A stretch of 64,000 nucleotides of DNA from Streptomyces tendae (GCF_008632955.1 NZ_CP043959.1:3968001-4032000), one strand, 5' to 3'. Positions 9,142-18,239 are shown, counted from the first letter of the stretch. Notes: generated from the letters alone by a model not told the origin. Made by a program: numbers and translations.

Positions 9142-9723
9142 TCAGCGCCGGTCCTCGACGGGGCCGAGGAAGTCGATCGCCCGCTGCGTCAGGAGCCTGG
9201 CGGCGTCCGGGTCGTAGGACGGCAGCGAGCGATCGGCGAACAGATGCCGGTCGCCGGGGTAGAGGAACAGCTCCGCGTCGGGGTGCTCGGCGACCAGCGC
9301 GTGAGCGGCGTCGATGTCCTCGGTGAAGAAGGGGTCGTCCTCCATGGCGTGCACCTGCACCGGCACCTTCCCGGGCCAGGCCGGACCGAACTCCGACACG
9401 GGGATGCAGGCGTGCACCAGCAGCGCGCCACGCGCCCCCGCCCGCGTCTGCGCCAGCTTCTGGGCGGGCAGCACCCCGAGCGAGAAGCCGGCGTAGACGA
9501 CGTCGTCGGGGAGGGGGCCGGCCGCGCGGACCCCGCGCCCGGTGATCTCGCCGAAGCCGACCTGTTCGACGTACCGGGAGCCCTCCTCCTGTGAGGCGAA
9601 GGTGCGCCCGTCGAACAGGTCGGGTGTGTGGACGGTGTGTCCCACGGCGCGGAGGTCGTCGGCGAAGGCGACGACTCCGGAGGTCAGCCCCTGCACGTGA
9701 TGGAACAGTACGACCTCTGCCAT
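9142..9723 (-). CDS. Dienelactone hydrolase family protein
   Basis: 193 aa, an alpha/beta-hydrolase of the dienelactone hydrolase group. It has VVLFHHVQGLTSG near the N-terminus, the nucleophile elbow YAGFSLGVLPAQ, the acid in MEDDPFF and the catalytic His in YPGDRHLFAD. True dienelactone hydrolases use Cys at the elbow; here it is Ser, as in many actinobacterial members of unknown substrate. It converges on the SDR gene with a 4-bp gap. Cytoplasmic, no signal peptide. Confidence 0.8.
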   Translation of the reverse strand: MAEVVLFHHVQGLTSGVVAFADDLRAVGHTVHTPDLFDGRTFASQEEGSRYVEQVGFGEITGRGVRAAGPLPDDVVYAGFSLGVLPAQKLAQTRAGARGALLVHACIPVSEFGPAWPGKVPVQVHAMEDDPFFTEDIDAAHALVAEHPDAELFLYPGDRHLFADRSLPSYDPDAARLLTQRAIDFLGPVEDRR

Positions 9724-9848
9724 GGTGAACTCCTCGCCCGCCGTCGGTGGATACTCCGGGCGCCGACACTAATCGAAAAGCGTCGAACAGGGTCGGCCTT
9801 CCGGCAATCTCCACCGACGCGGCGGCGCGATGTCCGGACGGCGGCGGC

Positions 9849-11090
9849 TCAGCGCAGGGCCGGGGCGGCGACGCCTTCCGGCTCGGGCCCGGCCGGCGGT
9901 TGCGGGAGCGGCCCGGCGCCGTGGCCGATGAACGTCCGGGGGACGCTGTCCGGCATGCGGTCCTTGCCGTCGTCGGCGGCCCGGACCTGGGCGAAGGCGG
10001 TTCTCAGGCTTCGCTTGAGCCGCTGGGAGACCGGCCGCTCCACCCACCGGTGCACCAGGTGGGCCAGTACGAGCACGCCCGCCACCGTGCCGCCGAGCAG
10101 TGTCCAGCGGTCCACCCGGTACTGCAGGTGGTGGAAGATCTCCCAGCCGATGGACTCGTGGAACAGGTAGAGCGGATAGGTGAGTGCCCCGGCCGCGGGC
10201 AGCCAGCGCCAGTCGACGCGGCGGAACCAGCCGAGGGAGACTCCCGCCATGACGGCGAAGAAGAGGGTGACCAGCACCGCGACACCCCAGCTGGGGACGT
10301 TGTGGCCGACGTACTGCAGCGTGTTCCGCCATCCTCGCGCGGCGGTGAGCTGGCCCATGGCGAAGCACAGGGCCACGATGCCCCAGAGCAGCATGTTCTG
10401 GCCGAAGCGGTAGATCAGGTAGAAGGCCAGGCCGGCGATGAAGAACCAGCAGTACTGCGCCATGAGCAGGTCGCTGAGCGGGCCGGAGCCGTACCCCTTC
10501 GCCAGCAGCGCGGCCGTGGCCCACACACAGCAGAACGCGACGACACGCCGGTAGGTCAGACCACGCCACACGACGAGGGCGAACAGCAGGTAGAAGCGCA
10601 GCTCCGCCCAGAGCGTCCAGTACACGCCGTCGACGTGCTCGATGTCGACCGGCCACTGGAGCATGGTCAGGTTGACCAGCACCTCACGCCACGCGTGCGG
10701 CTCGAGACCGCCCGGGACCAGCGCGACCACGGCGGTGGTCGCCAGCACACCCAGCCAGTACGCGGGGAACAGCCGGATCACCCGGGAGGTGAAGAAGTCC
10801 GGCACGGTGCGTCCCCAGCAGCTCATGCAGATGACGAAGCCGCTGATCATGAAGAACAGGTGGACGCCGAGCCAGCCGTACGCCGAGGGCCGGAAGATGA
10901 CGGGGAACAGCTGTGCCTGCGGGCCGTCCCACCCTTCACCGAAGGCGACATAGTGGTAGAAGACCACCATCAGGGCCGCGATGAGCCGTAGCGCATCGAG
11001 GATCGCGATCCGGTTGCCCCGCTCCTGCCGCCCACGTGGCCCGCGACGCGACTCCGTCGCGGGTCTCGCGGATCTCCTACTTCTGCGCAC
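9849..11090 (-). CDS. Membrane acyltransferase, OafA/YrhL type
   Basis: 413 aa from the preferred GTG at 11090, which has GGAG at good spacing; a GTG at 11165 would add 25 residues. About ten TM segments. The family signature is at the start of TM1: ILDALRLIAALMVVFYHY, in which the conserved His of acyltransferase-3 enzymes lies in the YHY. A conserved FFMISGFVI segment follows. Such enzymes acetylate or acylate surface polysaccharides, macrolides or lipids at the membrane. No neighbouring glycan or polyketide genes indicate the acceptor. Confidence 0.8.
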   Translation of the reverse strand: MRRSRRSARPATESRRGPRGRQERGNRIAILDALRLIAALMVVFYHYVAFGEGWDGPQAQLFPVIFRPSAYGWLGVHLFFMISGFVICMSCWGRTVPDFFTSRVIRLFPAYWLGVLATTAVVALVPGGLEPHAWREVLVNLTMLQWPVDIEHVDGVYWTLWAELRFYLLFALVVWRGLTYRRVVAFCCVWATAALLAKGYGSGPLSDLLMAQYCWFFIAGLAFYLIYRFGQNMLLWGIVALCFAMGQLTAARGWRNTLQYVGHNVPSWGVAVLVTLFFAVMAGVSLGWFRRVDWRWLPAAGALTYPLYLFHESIGWEIFHHLQYRVDRWTLLGGTVAGVLVLAHLVHRWVERPVSQRLKRSLRTAFAQVRAADDGKDRMPDSVPRTFIGHGAGPLPQPPAGPEPEGVAAPALR

Positions 11091-11349
11091 GCACTTCTCC
11101 AACGCTGCGATCCATAACAAAACAGGACGAATCCCTTTGGTGGGCAGCGTCGAGTACCGCTCCACATGCGTGGGGGAAAGGGAGCCGGAGCGGTGTCATG
11201 TCCGCGAGAACGGCGTGATCATTCTAAGCGCAGGCGGCTGCTGCCCAAGCCGCGGAGGAGCGCCCGGACCGGCGCTGACCACCGGTTCGAGCGCTCAAGA
11301 TACTCCATGCGCGGTCCACGACCACCGCGGCGTCAGGCCCGCCGCGGTG

Positions 11350-12219
11350 TCACGGCCGCTCGACGGGAAGCCACAGCTCGCAGGTCGCGGTGGAGAAGTC
11401 GGCCGCGCGGTCGAGGACCGCGACGATCGAGGGCCCCGGCCGCAGCCGCCACGGGTTGGACGGGAACCACTCGGTCGCGGTCGCCGCCCACGCCGACTGC
11501 AGGGCCTCGGGGTGCGGCCCGCTGGTACGGAACACCGCCCACATGCCGGCCGGCACCTCGATGGCGTCGAGCCCGTCCGGGACCGGAGTGTCCCGGCCGA
11601 CGGCGACGCCGTGCAGATAGGTCAGCTCGGTGCCCTCCCGCGCGTCGGGGTCGACGTCGTCGCTGACCTGGAGCAGGCCCGCGGGCTCGGTGACGCCGAG
11701 CGCCTTGAGACGCTGGTGCTCCTCCTGCGGGATCGCGGCGATGTGCTGCTGGATGTGCGGGTTGACGCCATGGTGGATGAGCGGGACCCGGGTGGAGTGT
11801 CCGACGAGGCGGAACGCGGGGCGGTCGGTGAGGCGGGTGTCCATGGGGGTAGTCCCTTCGACGGTCAGGCGGAACCTGAGCTGCGGCTGTGTACGCAGGG
11901 GGCCTCCGTCGCGGCGCACCTCCGCGGGACCGGCACCGTGAACCGCCCGGAACGCACGTCCGAACGCCTCACGTGAGCCGTACCCGTGGCGGACGGCGAT
12001 CTCCAGCAGGTCCTCCTCGCCGCGGACGACGTCACCGGCGGCGACGGTCATGCGCCGCCGCCGCACGTACTCCGAGAGCGGCATGCCGGCCAGCGACGAG
12101 AACATCCGGCGCAGGTGGTACTCGGTCGTCCCGAGCCCCGCCGCCAGCTTCCTGACGTCGAGTTCCCCGGTGAGCTGCTCCTCGACGCGATCGACGAGCT
12201 GGTTGAGTGCCGAGATCAT
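11350..12219 (-). CDS. AraC-type regulator with GyrI-like effector domain
   Basis: 289 aa from the ATG at 12219, with GGGAGG just upstream. The HTH is N-terminal (LDVRKLAAGLGTTEYHLRRMF and EIAVRHGYGSREAFGRAFR), the reverse of ordinary AraC order. The second half is a GyrI/Rob-like small-molecule-binding domain (AFRLVGHSTRV, LTYLHGVAV, VPAGMWAVF, ATCELWLPVE). This architecture is found in Rob/BmrR-like multidrug sensors. It lies alone between the acyltransferase and the DUF4246 gene. Confidence 0.85.
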   Translation of the reverse strand: MISALNQLVDRVEEQLTGELDVRKLAAGLGTTEYHLRRMFSSLAGMPLSEYVRRRRMTVAAGDVVRGEEDLLEIAVRHGYGSREAFGRAFRAVHGAGPAEVRRDGGPLRTQPQLRFRLTVEGTTPMDTRLTDRPAFRLVGHSTRVPLIHHGVNPHIQQHIAAIPQEEHQRLKALGVTEPAGLLQVSDDVDPDAREGTELTYLHGVAVGRDTPVPDGLDAIEVPAGMWAVFRTSGPHPEALQSAWAATATEWFPSNPWRLRPGPSIVAVLDRAADFSTATCELWLPVERP

Positions 12220-12315
12220 GAGGCCTCCCTTCGCCGTCAACCCTGGCAGCGGCCGACCCGCCCCCGCCCGACCGCTGCGAACCGATCCGATCATGCGCCG
12301 AGGGGGACCGCCGGT

Positions 12316-13824
12316 TCAGTGTTCGCAGAGGGAGAAGGCGCGCTCGTAGAGCTGCTCGTTGTGTTCGTCGACGAAGAACTTGCGCTCCCGCATGAGCTCC
12401 TCGCGGTACGCCTTGGCCTCCTCCAGCGTCATGGTCGAGGTGTCGGCCCAGGGCTGCTGCGGCGGAACGTCGGAGGTGGAGACGATCCTCTCCGAGGGGT
12501 CCACCAGGAAGAACGCGAGGATCTTGCGGTGCCCCGGCCGGGCCGGGTCGACGAGCCGGAACGGGCCGACGCGGTGCTGCAGGACGTTCGGGAAGGCGAG
12601 GCAGCGGCCCTCCGGCGTGGACGCCGATCCCCGCACCTGGTTCAGGGCGTCCTCGTCCTCCAGGCCGTAGACCTCGCGCAGACCGTTGTCGTCGTTCTGC
12701 TCGTAGTCCGGGTCGCCGAGTGCCGCCCGGAAGCTCAGCCGGCTCTCGGTGATGTTGTCGCTGTCCCAGTAGTAGATGCCGGTCGACACGATCCGTTCGT
12801 TCAGCATCCCCTCCACGTGCCAGGAACCACCCGCGTACTCGGGCCGGTCCGGCGTGAGACGGATGGTGGCGAGCTTGACGACGACCTGGAGCCGACGGCC
12901 CCGCAGGCTCACCCTGTCCGACGCGGCGGGCCTCTCGGGCGCGGTGAACACGGGGGCGTCGGGTATGACAGGCCGGCGGTTGTCCCACCAGTCGTCCGTG
13001 GCCTCCTCGTACGCGCGGACGGCTTCCTGGAAGCTCGCGTCGTCGGCGTAGGAGGACCTGTCCGGGAACTCCGGCTCGGAGTCGTACCACCCGTAGGGGT
13101 CGGCTGTGATGCGCAGGGGCCGCGGATGGCGCAAGTCGGTGAGCACGTTCTCCCACAGCGGCAGCATGCGCGCGAACAACTCCGGCAGCACGGAAGCGAG
13201 TTCGCGATGCCTCTCGGGGTGGACGTTGTTGACGTACGAGAGGAAGGCGACCTGCCCGTCGTCACCCACCTCGACGTCCGTGGGCAGCCACTGGAACCGC
13301 TCCGAGAACTCGTACTTCGCGTAGTGGCCGGTCGGAGCGCGCCAGGCCCGCTCCGGTCCGCCGCTGACTTCACGCACGAGACAGAACAGGGACGGGTGGA
13401 CGAGATCGAGCACCTGACCGTCCGATCCGGGATGCCGGTCCAGCTCCTCTTCGGGGACCTCTTCCAGCACACGGACCGCCTCACGCAGCCGGGACCGCAG
13501 CGCGTCGTCGATCAGCGTGTCCGACTGCCACACCCCGTCGACCGCGGACACCTCGATGCCGGTGTGCCCGTCCCGCAGCGCGGCGTAGTGCGCGAGTTCG
13601 TCGAGCACGTAGCGGACCTGGGCCTCGGTGAGTCCCTGGGCGGTCGCTTCGCGCGTCCACCGGGCGACGATGCCCGCGTCGTGCATCTTCTCGAACCACG
13701 CCGGCTTCGCCCGCAGAAGCGAGCTGCACCGCGTCATCTCGATCTCCCGGAGCGTCCGGGGCGCGGCGAACGCTGCCGAAGGGGTCACGTGGAACGGCAG
13801 CGGAAATGCGGACAGGCCAGTCAA
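12316..13824 (-). CDS. DUF4246 protein with a putative Fe(II)-binding H-x-E...H triad
   Basis: 502 aa, matching the DUF4246 family known from fungi and actinomycetes. The start is a TTG at 13824 with GGGAGGA about nine bases ahead; the next ATG is at codon 30. Helical N-terminal half (residues 30-300), then a probable jelly-roll. In it WHVEG (His336, Glu338) and VLQHRVG (His416), followed by HRKILAFF, reproduce the H-x-E/D...H...R/K layout of Fe(II)/2-oxoglutarate oxygenases. The family assignment is firm; the oxygenase inference is mine and rests on motif spacing. No neighbouring gene suggests a substrate. Confidence 0.7.
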   Translation of the reverse strand: MTGLSAFPLPFHVTPSAAFAAPRTLREIEMTRCSSLLRAKPAWFEKMHDAGIVARWTREATAQGLTEAQVRYVLDELAHYAALRDGHTGIEVSAVDGVWQSDTLIDDALRSRLREAVRVLEEVPEEELDRHPGSDGQVLDLVHPSLFCLVREVSGGPERAWRAPTGHYAKYEFSERFQWLPTDVEVGDDGQVAFLSYVNNVHPERHRELASVLPELFARMLPLWENVLTDLRHPRPLRITADPYGWYDSEPEFPDRSSYADDASFQEAVRAYEEATDDWWDNRRPVIPDAPVFTAPERPAASDRVSLRGRRLQVVVKLATIRLTPDRPEYAGGSWHVEGMLNERIVSTGIYYWDSDNITESRLSFRAALGDPDYEQNDDNGLREVYGLEDEDALNQVRGSASTPEGRCLAFPNVLQHRVGPFRLVDPARPGHRKILAFFLVDPSERIVSTSDVPPQQPWADTSTMTLEEAKAYREELMRERKFFVDEHNEQLYERAFSLCEH

Positions 13825-13928
13825 TTGTCTTGATCCTCCCGGTAGATGCGAGCGCCGGGAACACTACGGCAGGGGACCGACATCGCAGCCGTGGAGGAGG
13901 AGGGAGGGGGAGAGGGGAGCGGGCGCGG

Positions 13929-14510
13929 TCAGCCGAGGGTGTCGAGGGCCGTCTCGGCGACGGTCATGAGTGAGGCGCGGTCGGGGTTGATCGCCCCCAT
14001 CACCTTGAGGCCCTGCATCGTCACGATGAGGTAGCGGGCCAGGTCGCGGGCGTTGCGGGTGTCGGGCAGCTGCCCGTCGGCCTGCGCCGAACTGATGACG
14101 TCACGCAAGGCGTCCTCGATCGACGAGGTCGTCGCCCGCACATGCGCCGCGACCTTCGGGTCCTGCGTGACACGCTCGGTCGTGGCGCCGACGATGAGGC
14201 ACGATTTGCGGGCGCCGTCCTGGACGATGTCGTCCACCGTCGCCACCAGCACCTCACGCAGGAGCTCACGCGCCGGAGTCCCCGCGCGCAGCATGTCGAT
14301 CAGCGGCACGGCGTACAGCTGGCGATAGCGGTCCATGGCCGCCAGGTACAGGCCGTCCTTGTTGCCGAAGGCCGCGTACAAGGATCCCCGGCCGACACCG
14401 GTGGCCTCCACGAGGTCCTGGATCGACGTGCCCTCGTAGCCCTTGCAGCGGAAAGCGTCCATGGCGGCGTGCACCGCCGCCTCGGTGTCGAACTCTCTGA
14501 CCCTTGCCAT
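13929..14510 (-). CDS. TetR-family regulator
   Basis: 193 aa. N-terminal HTH with YEGTSIQDLVEATGVGRGSLYAAFGNKDGLY, and a ligand domain of the TetR_C group common in reactive-compound sensors (ARKSCLIVGATTERV). The ATG at 14510 has no ribosome site, but a good promoter ends six bases before it, so the message is probably leaderless. A dyad across the start codon suggests autoregulation. It lies downstream of the alpha/beta-hydrolase gene in the same direction after a 207-bp gap. Confidence 0.85.
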   Translation of the reverse strand: MARVREFDTEAAVHAAMDAFRCKGYEGTSIQDLVEATGVGRGSLYAAFGNKDGLYLAAMDRYRQLYAVPLIDMLRAGTPARELLREVLVATVDDIVQDGARKSCLIVGATTERVTQDPKVAAHVRATTSSIEDALRDVISSAQADGQLPDTRNARDLARYLIVTMQGLKVMGAINPDRASLMTVAETALDTLG

Positions 14511-14545
14511 GGCGCAAGGGTAACCATTTGGGAATGAACAGTCAA
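14501..14545 (-). promoter_or_regulatory. Leaderless promoter and autoregulatory dyad of tetR
   Basis: Read on the minus strand: TTGACT (14545-14540), a 17-bp spacer, TACCCT (14522-14517), then six bases to the ATG at 14510. CCCTTGC-N6-GCAAGGG (14501-14520) is a perfect 7-bp inverted repeat covering the -10 element, start point and start codon. This arrangement would let the TetR dimer shut off its own leaderless transcript. Confidence 0.55.
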
Positions 14546-14717
14546 AATTCTCATCCGTGGCTGCTCCGGGCCACCCTCACGGCGTCGCCGGTGCGGGTCG
14601 GTGGACGCGATGACGTGTGCCGCACGGACACGGCCCGTTCGTACGACGGGCGGCGTCCGGCCGGACACGGCAGCCGGTCCGGCCGGACACCGCAGCCGTC
14701 GGCTGCCGGGCATCTGC

Positions 14718-15596
14718 TCACGCCGACGGCTGCCCGACGCCGGTGAGGAATCCGCGCATGTACCCGGCCACGGTGTCGAGGTGACTTTCGAGGAGGAAGT
14801 GACCTCCGCCCGGAATCACGTGGATCTCCGCGTCGGGCAGGTCGTTGGCGAACGCACGTGCTCCCTCGGGGCCGAAGATCTCGTCCCCGGCGCCCCATAC
14901 GGCGAGCAACGGCACCTGACTCTCACGGAAGTAGGCGTGCACCTCCGGGTAGAGGGGCGGATTCGTGGCGTAGTCACGGAAGAGGGCGAGCTGCGCGAGG
15001 TCGTTGCCGGGGCGGCTCACGTCCCGGTGGTCGGCGGTCCAGGTCTCGGGATCGACCAGCTCGGGCCGGGCCACCCCGTGCAGGTACTGCCATCGGATCG
15101 CGTCCAGCGACAGGGCGGCGCGGACCCCGGCCTCGGTGTCCGGACCGGGGTTGTCCCAGTACGCCCGCACCGGCAGCCAGAATTCCTTGACGAAGCCCTC
15201 CTCGTAGGCGTTGCCGTTCTGGGTGACGACCGCGGTGATCGCGTCCGGGTTGCGCAGGGCGAGCCGCCAGCCGATCGGGGCGCCGTAGTCCTGGACGTAG
15301 ATCGCGTACCGCGTGATGCCGAGATGACGCAGCAGGCCCTCGGTGACGTCGGTCAGGGCGTCGAAGGTGTAGGGAAACGCGTCGTGCGCCGGGGTGTCGG
15401 AGTGCCCGAAGCCGATGTGGTCCGGGGCGATGATCCGGAACCGGTCGGCCAGCGCCGGTACGAGGCTGCGGAACATGCGCGAGCTGGTCGGAAACCCGTG
15501 AAGCAGGACGAGCACGGGCGCCTCCCGGGGACCCGCCTCACGGTAGTGAACCCGGTGTCCGGACACCGTCGCGTACTGGTGGCGTACCTCAGTCAT
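14718..15596 (-). CDS. Alpha/beta hydrolase with Asp nucleophile (epoxide hydrolase/haloalkane dehalogenase type)
   Basis: 292 aa. The oxyanion loop is LLHGFPTSSRM, the nucleophile elbow is YVQDYGAPIGW with Asp instead of Ser, and the catalytic His is in GGGHFLLES; WGAGDEIFGPEGA probably supplies the acid. An Asp elbow is typical of epoxide hydrolases and haloalkane dehalogenases, which form an ester intermediate hydrolysed by water. Which chemistry applies here is undecided. The ATG at 15596 has GAGGGG upstream. Its promoter carries repeated elements suggesting control by a dedicated repressor. Confidence 0.8.
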   Translation of the reverse strand: MTEVRHQYATVSGHRVHYREAGPREAPVLVLLHGFPTSSRMFRSLVPALADRFRIIAPDHIGFGHSDTPAHDAFPYTFDALTDVTEGLLRHLGITRYAIYVQDYGAPIGWRLALRNPDAITAVVTQNGNAYEEGFVKEFWLPVRAYWDNPGPDTEAGVRAALSLDAIRWQYLHGVARPELVDPETWTADHRDVSRPGNDLAQLALFRDYATNPPLYPEVHAYFRESQVPLLAVWGAGDEIFGPEGARAFANDLPDAEIHVIPGGGHFLLESHLDTVAGYMRGFLTGVGQPSA

Positions 15597-15686
15597 TGCC
15601 TAACCCCTCAATGTCTCGACGACGGGTTGCCTCGCGTCAAGTAGACCCCCCGTTGCCTAACCTGTCAAACGCCATACAGAGGTTAG
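15596..15686 (-). promoter_or_regulatory. Promoter with repeated operators for the alpha/beta-hydrolase gene
   Basis: Minus-strand promoter TTGACA (15668-15663), 17-bp spacer, TCTACT (15645-15640). The spacer consists largely of one copy of TTGCCTAACC-N2-TCAA (15653-15668, plus-strand reading). A second copy, matching at 14 of 16 positions, begins at 15596 over the start codon. CTAACCT (15657) and AGGTTAG (15680) also form an inverted pair. The arrangement fits a repressor that blocks the core promoter and the start region together. Confidence 0.5.
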
Positions 15687-15814
15687 TTACGTCGATCGGA
15701 TGCGACCAGGCGTGTCGTCCTCGTTCGAGCTCGGGCCGATCACGCCGACCAGTCCGGCGGCGTGCGCGCGCGGGCGTCGATACCGTTGTCCATTACGTGA
15801 ACGAACGGTCAAAG

Positions 15815-15900
15815 GGAACGGGGCTGGGTGTGGATCATCCGCAGGCAGTGCGTTAATGGCGAGCCGCAGCCGTTGCGGCGCAATTCTTGACCGTACGGTC
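15815..15900. promoter_or_regulatory. TetR-type palindrome and distal half-site upstream of the DsbA-like gene
   Basis: GACCGTACGGTC (15889-15900) is a perfect 12-bp palindrome, preceded by TT to make TTGACCGT. The inverse ACGGTCAA occurs at 15815-15822. They lie in the 549-bp gap between the hydrolase and the DsbA-like gene. Such sites are typical of TetR regulators; none has been matched to a particular protein. I see no gene in the rest of this gap. Confidence 0.4.
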
Positions 15901-16145
15901 TATGTGTCGCTACTTTCGGAGTCAGATCTCGTTCGTCCGTCGGCGGCCCTCCGGGGGACGCCCGTGCCGGACGGGAAGAAGGGGGACCACATGGCAGGGA
16001 CGGTGCCGCCTCCGACTCGCCGCGCTGCTTCCCGACTCCGAGGTGGCCCGCCCTGAAACTCGCGAAGGTCACCACGGCCGGCGGTCCGGCGGTGGGACCC
16101 CGCCCCGTCGTCACCTCGATAGAAAGCCTTGGAGAAAGCAAAGTC

Positions 16146-16874
16146 ATGCGCGTCGACATCTGGTCCGACATCTCCTGCCCTTGGTGCTTCATCGGCAAGG
16201 CCCGCTTCGAGAAGGCCCTCGCCGCGTTCCCGCACCGGGACGACGTCGAGGTGGCCCACCGCTCCTTCGAACTCGACCCCCGGCTGCGGCATACCCGCTC
16301 CACGACCGACACGGCCCACGCGGCGAAGTACGGCATGACCCCGGCACAGGCCCGGGCGGCCGAGGAGAACCTCGCACGCGTCGCCGAGGACGAAGGGCTC
16401 ACCTACCTCGTCGACCACCGGGACCACGGCAACACCTTCGACCTGCACCGTCTGCTGCACCTGGCGGCGGCCCGAGGCCGGCAGCACGCCCTGCTGAACC
16501 TCTTCTACGAGGGGAACTTCGCCTCCGGACGTTCGATCTACGACGTCGGTCACCAGGTGGAACTCGCGGTCCGCGCCGGACTCGACGAGGCCGAGGTGCG
16601 CGCCGTACTCGCCGACCGCCAGGCGTACGCCGACGAGGTGCGGGATGACGAGGCGGCGGCCGCACGGCTGGGCGTCACCGGCGTGCCGTTCTTCGTCGTC
16701 GACGGGAAGTACGGTGTTTCCGGTGCCCAGCCGGTGGAGGTCTTCGCTCAGGTCCTCGAGCGCGCTCGGCGGGATCACGCACCCAGGCCCACGCTCGTCG
16801 CCACGGCGGACCAGGCCGGGTGTGACGCCGACGGATCCTGTGCGGTCCCTTCCGACACCGGCTCCGTCGGCTAG
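16146..16874 (+). CDS. DsbA-family (FrnE-like) dithiol oxidoreductase
   Basis: 242 aa. A thioredoxin fold with the active site near the N-terminus (IWSDISCPWCFIGKARFE; CPWC redox pair). A helical insertion follows (NTFDLHRLLHLAAARG, ASGRSIYDV) and then the cis-Pro loop GVTGVPFFVVDGKYGVSGAQP. FrnE-like proteins act in the cytoplasm as disulfide oxidoreductases or 2-hydroxychromene-carboxylate-isomerase-like enzymes, some linked to polyketide pathways. A C-terminal tail adds two Cys (GCDADGSC). The ATG at 16146 has GGAGAAAG upstream; the longer in-frame start is unlikely. It precedes the HD-domain gene by 78 bp, probably co-transcribed. Confidence 0.85.
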   Translation: MRVDIWSDISCPWCFIGKARFEKALAAFPHRDDVEVAHRSFELDPRLRHTRSTTDTAHAAKYGMTPAQARAAEENLARVAEDEGLTYLVDHRDHGNTFDLHRLLHLAAARGRQHALLNLFYEGNFASGRSIYDVGHQVELAVRAGLDEAEVRAVLADRQAYADEVRDDEAAAARLGVTGVPFFVVDGKYGVSGAQPVEVFAQVLERARRDHAPRPTLVATADQAGCDADGSCAVPSDTGSVG

Positions 16875-16952
16875 AACGGCACCGACACCTCACGGCACGC
16901 GACATCACACGGCACGCCCTCGTGGGCGGCTGCCGCACGGGAAGGGTTTGTC

Positions 16953-17558
16953 ATGGACGTCACCTTCGCCGGGGCGATCGGGGGCCTGGCGCACGCGTAC
17001 GTACGCGCCATCCTGCATCCCGCGATCCTCAACCACAGCGTCCGCGTATGGCTGCTGGCGGATCACCTGGGACGGCAGCAGGGCCTCGAAGGCGAGGAAC
17101 GCGAAGCACTGGCCGTGGCCTGCCTGTTCCATGACGCGGGAACGGCGGCGGCCCACGACGGTCCGCAGCGCTTCGAGGTGGAGGGCGCGGACGCCGCCAG
17201 CACGCTCCTGAGGGACCACGGGTGGCCCGAACCGCTGGTGCGGCAGGTCTGGGAGGCCGTGGCCCTGCACACTTCTCCCGGTATCGCGGAGCGGATGGGA
17301 ACGCTGCCGAGGCTCGTCAGGCTGGCGGTCCTGGCGGACTTCGGCAGGACCGACCTCATCGAGGCCGGCGACCGGGAGACACTGGCCCGTGCCCTCGCTC
17401 GCATCCCGCGCCTGGACATCGAGACCGCGCTGGGCGACGCGGTGGTGGCGCAGGCCCTGCGGTTCCCGGACAAGGCCCCGCCCTCCAGCTGGCCCGGTGG
17501 CCTCCTCGCCGCCCACCGGGCGCACCCGGACGGCACGGGCGTGAACCCCGCCTTCTGA
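16953..17558 (+). CDS. HD-domain hydrolase
   Basis: 201 aa. Metal ligands of the HD superfamily are recognisable: His in LNHSVRVW, the HD pair in CLFHDAGTA, a further His in ALHTSPG, and the Asp in LADFGRTD. The layout with NHS...FHD resembles cyanamide-hydratase-like HD proteins rather than nucleotide-signalling HD-GYP domains. A GGAAGGG ribosome site precedes the ATG. Probably co-expressed with the upstream DsbA-like gene; the substrate is unknown. Confidence 0.75.
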   Translation: MDVTFAGAIGGLAHAYVRAILHPAILNHSVRVWLLADHLGRQQGLEGEEREALAVACLFHDAGTAAAHDGPQRFEVEGADAASTLLRDHGWPEPLVRQVWEAVALHTSPGIAERMGTLPRLVRLAVLADFGRTDLIEAGDRETLARALARIPRLDIETALGDAVVAQALRFPDKAPPSSWPGGLLAAHRAHPDGTGVNPAF

Positions 17559-17790
17559 CACCGGCTACGCCACGATCTTCTGAACAGGGTCCTCGCGAGA
17601 TGGGTCAGGTGCTGTGCGGCTGCCGAACTCACCGCGAAGCATCGGTGATTCGTGCGGCAATCACGGTGAGCCGCCCTGCGCTCAGCGCGCGCGTAGCCGC
17701 ACCCGTCACTACGGTGTTGTCAACGAGCTTCCCGTCAGCTCCCGTCGCAGCCCGCCGTCGCTCCTTCGTCCGCTTCCGTCGGACCCGGCC

Positions 17791-18045
17791 GGGCATCGAA
17801 CTTCGTGGCGCCGCGACCGCCGCCCTGGGAGACCTTGCCACGGACGAGGGCGCCGCCGAGGTGGCCCGCGCGGCCCAGGCCGACGGACCCGTCGACATCC
17901 TGGTCAACAACGCGGGCTTCTACCGCCACCGTTCGTGGGCGGACGCGAGCCCCGCCGAATGGAACGACACCTACAACATCAACGTCGTCTCAGGCGTGCG
18001 CATGATCCAGCACCTGGTCCCGGCGATGCGGGAGCGGGCTGGGGC
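17791..18045 (+). pseudogene. Short-chain dehydrogenase relic
   Basis: A stretch of about 85 codons reads as the middle of an SDR: DEGAAEVARAAQ, DGPVDILVNNAGFYRHRSW, WNDTYNINVVSGVRM. The Rossmann N-terminus and the YxxxK catalytic half are missing, and the frame runs on into unrelated sequence. It is the only recognisable coding in the 680 bp between the HD gene and the convergent membrane protein gene, so both ends were lost by deletion or recombination. Confidence 0.65.
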
Positions 18046-18239
18046 CGGCCTCCCGCGTCGCGGCGTCGGACAGGCTGCGCGGCACTCATGCTCAGCAGAA
18101 TACGGGCCGTGGGCCGGCCATCGGGCACAGGCCCACGCCCGCGTCGCCTGCCCGGCGAGCGACCCCGTGACGTCGGAGACACTGACGAGCTGGAACGCCC
18201 ACCACCGGACTCCTGGGGGACGGGCCCGGCACGCACCAC

